Origin: Clostridiales bacterium
Lineage (GTDB): Bacteria; Bacillota; Clostridia; Lachnospirales; Lachnospiraceae
NCBI GenBank assembly: GCA_021199135.1
Contig: JAJQIQ010000183.1
Span: 1-6,761 of the forward strand
DNA: 6,761 bases
Direction of reading: 5' to 3'
The notes beneath the pieces were generated by a model, which was given only the letters and a program-made list of their open reading frames with translations, did no database searches and was not told the origin of the DNA. The position numbers and the translations under genes were made by a program. Position 1 is the stretch's first letter. Every line of letters starts with the position of its first letter. Shown here in pieces: positions 4,821 through 6,761 of this stretch.

Positions 4821-4849
4821 ATGTTACCTTTCTTTGCACTAAAATGCAA
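4821..4849 (-). promoter_or_regulatory. Candidate promoter of the lytic transglycosylase gene
   Basis: Read on the minus strand, TTGCAT (4849-4844) is 17 bp from TAACAT (4826-4821). The match to consensus is modest (3 of 6 and 4 of 6) but the spacing is ideal, and the expected start near 4814 leaves a leader of about 37 nt before the GAGGTG ribosome binding site. An ACATTA/TAATGT inverted repeat (4808-4824) overlaps the start region. Confidence 0.4.
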
Positions 4850-4860
4850 GGACTTTTGCA
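4834..4860. promoter_or_regulatory. Three TTGCA/TGCAA boxes spaced 11 bp apart
   Basis: TTGCA begins at 4834, TGCAA at 4845 and TTGCA at 4856, so the boxes alternate in orientation and repeat every 11 bp, close to one helical turn. The middle box overlaps the proposed -35 of the minus-strand promoter and the third lies 30 bp upstream of the lysA -35. A repressor or activator site for one or both divergent genes is possible, but the words are short and no known regulator is assigned. Confidence 0.35.
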
Positions 4861-4889
4861 AGAAATATCAAAAATTCATTTGATTTCGC

Positions 4890-4918
4890 TTGAATTTGTG
4901 CCCGATAGGCCTTATTAT
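4890..4918 (+). promoter_or_regulatory. Promoter of the diaminopimelate decarboxylase gene
   Basis: TTGAAT (4890-4895; 4 of 6) is 17 bp from TATTAT (4913-4918; 5 of 6). Transcription would begin near 4925, giving a leader of about 62 nt, too short for a lysine riboswitch. Confidence 0.65.
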
Positions 4919-4945
4919 AGGAAAGTGCTGTTGAAAAATAACCTT

Positions 4946-4967
4946 GGCATATCGGATTTGATATGCC
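4946..4967 (+). promoter_or_regulatory. 8-bp inverted repeat directly ahead of the lysA ribosome binding site
   Basis: GGCATATC (4946-4953) and GATATGCC (4960-4967) are exact reverse complements around six bases, ending 5 bp before the AGGAGGG ribosome binding site (4973-4979). GGCAT recurs at 4968-4972, so GATATGCC also overlaps a second palindrome, ATGCCGGCAT (4963-4972). The site lies about 20-40 nt inside the transcript, consistent with a roadblock operator or an RNA hairpin affecting translation. Confidence 0.5.
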
Positions 4968-4986
4968 GGCATAGGAGGGCGTATAT

Positions 4987-6255
4987 ATGAAAAAGACACC
5001 GTTTGTGACGAAGGAGCAGGTCGAGGAGATCGTAAAGACTTACCCGACGCCGTTTCACCTCTACGACGAGCGCGGGATCCGCGAGAACGCGAAAGCGGTC
5101 AAGGAGGCGTTTGCGTGGAACCCGGGCTTCAGGGAGTATTTCGCGGTCAAGGCGACGCCGAACCCCTATATACTGAAAATCCTGCAGGAGTACGGCTGCG
5201 GCTGCGACTGCTCGTCCTACACGGAGCTCATGCTCGCGAAGTCCTGCGGGTTTGCGGGCGAGGATATCATGTTCTCCTCGAACGACACCCCGGCGGAGGA
5301 GTTTGCCTACGCGGACGGCCTCGGCGCGATCATAAACCTCGATGATTTCACGCACATCGATTTCCTCGAGCAGACGATCGGGCGCATCCCGGAGACGATA
5401 AGCTGCCGCTTCAACCCGGGCGGGGTCTTTAAAATGAGCAACGGCATCATGGACAACCCGGGAGACGCGAAGTACGGCATGACTCGCGAGCAGCTCTTCG
5501 AGGCTTATAAGATTTTAAGGGGAAAGGGCGCGAAGCGCTTCGGGCTCCACGCGTTTTTGGCGAGCAACACCGTGACGAACGAGTACTACCCGAAGCTCTC
5601 AAGGCAGCTCTTCGAGCTCGCGGTGCAGCTGCGCGACGAGACCGGCTGCGACATAAGGTTCATAAACCTCTCGGGCGGCGTCGGGATCCCCTACGCGCCG
5701 GACCAGGAGCCGAACGACATCCATGTGATAGGCGAGGGCGTGAGGGAGGCCTACGAGGAAGTGCTCGTGCCTGCGGGGATGGGAGATGTCGCGATATACG
5801 CGGAGATGGGCCGCTTCATGCTAGGCCCCTACGGCTGCCTAGTCACGAAGGCGATACACGAGAAGCATATCTACAAGGAATACATCGGCGTGGACGCGTG
5901 CGCGGCGAACCTCATGCGGCCCGCGATCTACGGGGCTTACCACCACATCACGGTGCTCGGCAAGGAGGATATTCCCTGTGACCACACCTACGACGTGACC
6001 GGATCCCTCTGCGAGAACTGCGACAAGTTCGCGGTCGACCGCAAGCTCCCGAAGATCGACATGGGCGACTACCTCGTAATCCACGACGCGGGCGCGCACG
6101 GCTTTGCGATGGGATACAACTACAACGGCCGCCTGCGCTCCGCGGAGCTGCTCCTGCGCGAGGACGGGAGCGTGAAGCTCATACGACGCGCCGAGACCCC
6201 GGAGGACTACTTCGCGACCTTCGACTGCTTCGATGACATAAAAATTAAAAGATGA
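4987..6255 (+). CDS. lysA: Diaminopimelate decarboxylase (LysA family, PLP-dependent fold type III)
   Basis: A 422-aa enzyme expected to decarboxylate meso-diaminopimelate to L-lysine, the last step of lysine synthesis, in the cytosol. It shows the alanine-racemase-like barrel and C-terminal beta domain: PLP lysine K55 in FAVKATPNP, H188 in HAFLASNTV, the phosphate-binding loop LSGGVGIPY (228-236), EMGR (273-276), SLCENCD (340-346) with C342 in the position of the catalytic Cys contributed across the dimer, and Y379 in GYNYNGRLR. It departs from textbook LysA: HAFLASNT replaces HIGSQ-like, EMGR replaces EPGR, and the N-terminal barrel has a CGCDCSSY cluster. I recall this form as a distinct clostridial clade annotated as diaminopimelate decarboxylase; a related amino-acid decarboxylase cannot be excluded. 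The start is fixed by AGGAGGG 7 nt upstream. It has its own promoter, is divergent from the transglycosylase gene, and has no operon partner in the window. Confidence 0.87.
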   Translation: MKKTPFVTKEQVEEIVKTYPTPFHLYDERGIRENAKAVKEAFAWNPGFREYFAVKATPNPYILKILQEYGCGCDCSSYTELMLAKSCGFAGEDIMFSSNDTPAEEFAYADGLGAIINLDDFTHIDFLEQTIGRIPETISCRFNPGGVFKMSNGIMDNPGDAKYGMTREQLFEAYKILRGKGAKRFGLHAFLASNTVTNEYYPKLSRQLFELAVQLRDETGCDIRFINLSGGVGIPYAPDQEPNDIHVIGEGVREAYEEVLVPAGMGDVAIYAEMGRFMLGPYGCLVTKAIHEKHIYKEYIGVDACAANLMRPAIYGAYHHITVLGKEDIPCDHTYDVTGSLCENCDKFAVDRKLPKIDMGDYLVIHDAGAHGFAMGYNYNGRLRSAELLLREDGSVKLIRRAETPEDYFATFDCFDDIKIKR

Positions 6256-6262
6256 TTTAACT
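6240..6262 (+). repeat. 23-bp sequence around the lysA stop codon, partner of the S1 stop sequence
   Basis: It starts with AAAAATTAAAA, ends with TGATTTAACT, and contains the TGA stop at 6253-6255. It matches 3818-3840 at 20 of 23 positions. TAAAAG (6246-6251) and CTTTTA (6261-6266) form a weak AT-only inverted repeat across the two convergent stop codons. Confidence 0.8.
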
Positions 6263-6263
6263 T

Positions 6264-6761
6264 TTACTCAATTGGCAGAAACACGGCCTTCCTCTGTTCA
6301 AACACGGTAAAATACTTAAATCCCGCCTCCCGCAGCATGCCCGGCACCTTCGCAAAATCGTAGGCGACGCGCCCCGGAGCGTGCGCGTCCGAGCCAATTG
6401 TTATGATCTCGCCGCCGAGCTCCCTGTAGCGGGCGAGGATCTCCTCGGTAGGGTTCGGGTGGCCGAGGCCGTAGGCAAAGCCCGCGGTGTTGAGCTCGAT
6501 GCCCTTGCCCATCCCAATCAGGGTGCGCAGGATCTCGTCGATCACGTCGGCGTACTTTTCATATGAATAAAACCTGTTCCTGTTCGGGCCGTAGCGCACG
6601 ACGTAGTCGATGTGGCCGTACACGTCAAAGTCCGTAAAATCCCGAAGGTTTTCAAGTATCGACTCGAAGTACTCGCGGTAGGCGGCCTCCTCGCTCTTCC
6701 CCTCGTAGTAGGCGGGGTAGTAGGGGTCGACCCCGTTCACTACGTGGGACGAGCCGATGAT
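6264..6761 (-). CDS. Histidinol-phosphatase, PHP family, 3' part only
   Basis: The last 165 residues of a protein whose 5' end lies beyond position 6761; the frame stays open to the edge and reads IIGSSHVVNGVDPYYP. A GTG at 6738-6740 is internal, not the start, because conserved sequence continues upstream of it. PHP-family metal-binding motifs are visible in order: GSSH, YGHIDYVVRYG, IELNTAGF and GSDAH with APGRVAYDF following. This pattern fits HisK/HisJ-type histidinol-phosphatase (normally about 260-275 aa), which hydrolyses L-histidinol phosphate in histidine synthesis. PHP proteins also include other phosphoesterases, but the NTAGF and SDAH context favours HisK. The gene is convergent with lysA, with 8 bp between the stop codons and no clear terminator there. 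Its promoter and any operon partners are outside the window. Confidence 0.85.
   Translation of the reverse strand: MIGSSHVVNGVDPYYPAYYEGKSEEAAYREYFESILENLRDFTDFDVYGHIDYVVRYGPNRNRFYSYEKYADVIDEILRTLIGMGKGIELNTAGFAYGLGHPNPTEEILARYRELGGEIITIGSDAHAPGRVAYDFAKVPGMLREAGFKYFTVFEQRKAVFLPIE

Noticed and set aside
4925..4986. Lysine riboswitch (L-box) in the lysA leader
   Set aside because: The leader is about 62 nt, far shorter than an L-box of roughly 170 nt, and holds only one simple dyad.
6264..6740. Complete 158-aa gene starting at the GTG at 6738-6740
   Set aside because: The frame continues to the window edge and the upstream residues (GSSHVV) belong to a conserved PHP motif, so the gene is cut by the window and the GTG is internal.

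Overview
The window looks like chromosomal DNA from a fairly GC-rich member of the Clostridia (Bacillota); the family cannot be fixed from the sequence. This rests on strong Shine-Dalgarno sites (GGAGG, AGGAGGG), sigma-A type promoters with 17-bp spacers, frequent ATA and AGG codons in otherwise GC-rich genes, a U73 tRNA-Thr, and proteins resembling clostridial families I recall: a cytosolic BMP-domain protein, a 'DEES' metallophosphoesterase and an 'HAFLASNT' diaminopimelate decarboxylase. No transposase, phage gene, CRISPR array or rRNA is visible. It is mostly an ordinary core region with some unusual small-scale structure between genes.

Left part (1-2640): a promoter, a 16-bp tandem repeat that also forms a possible 16-codon leader ORF, then a two-gene operon. 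The first gene is a 635-aa protein with no signal peptide, joining a ParB-like nucleotide-binding region to a BMP/Med-type ligand-binding domain. The second is a 196-aa calcineurin-like metallophosphoesterase that starts one base after the upstream stop codon. The pairing suggests an intracellular ligand or nucleotide sensor working with a phosphoesterase, but this is inference.

Middle (2632-3930): a compact block of inverted repeats flanked by near-identical 16-bp direct repeats, then a consensus promoter, tRNA-Thr(GGT), an intrinsic terminator, and a gene for an acidic-tailed protein with two S1 RNA-binding domains. No clear separate promoter is seen for the S1 gene. A bidirectional terminator separates it from the convergent lytic transglycosylase gene.

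Right part (3956-6761): a minus-strand GH23/SLT lytic transglycosylase without signal peptide; a 209-bp divergent control region with a promoter in each direction, three TTGCA-type boxes at 11-bp intervals and a dyad just ahead of the next ribosome binding site; diaminopimelate decarboxylase (last step of lysine synthesis); and, convergent with it and only 8 bp away, the 3' part of a PHP-family histidinol-phosphatase gene (histidine synthesis) that runs off the window.

The best candidates for something undescribed are the ParB-like/BMP protein with its coupled phosphoesterase, the structured block at 2632-2758, and a near-identical 23-bp sequence spanning the stop codons of two unrelated genes.
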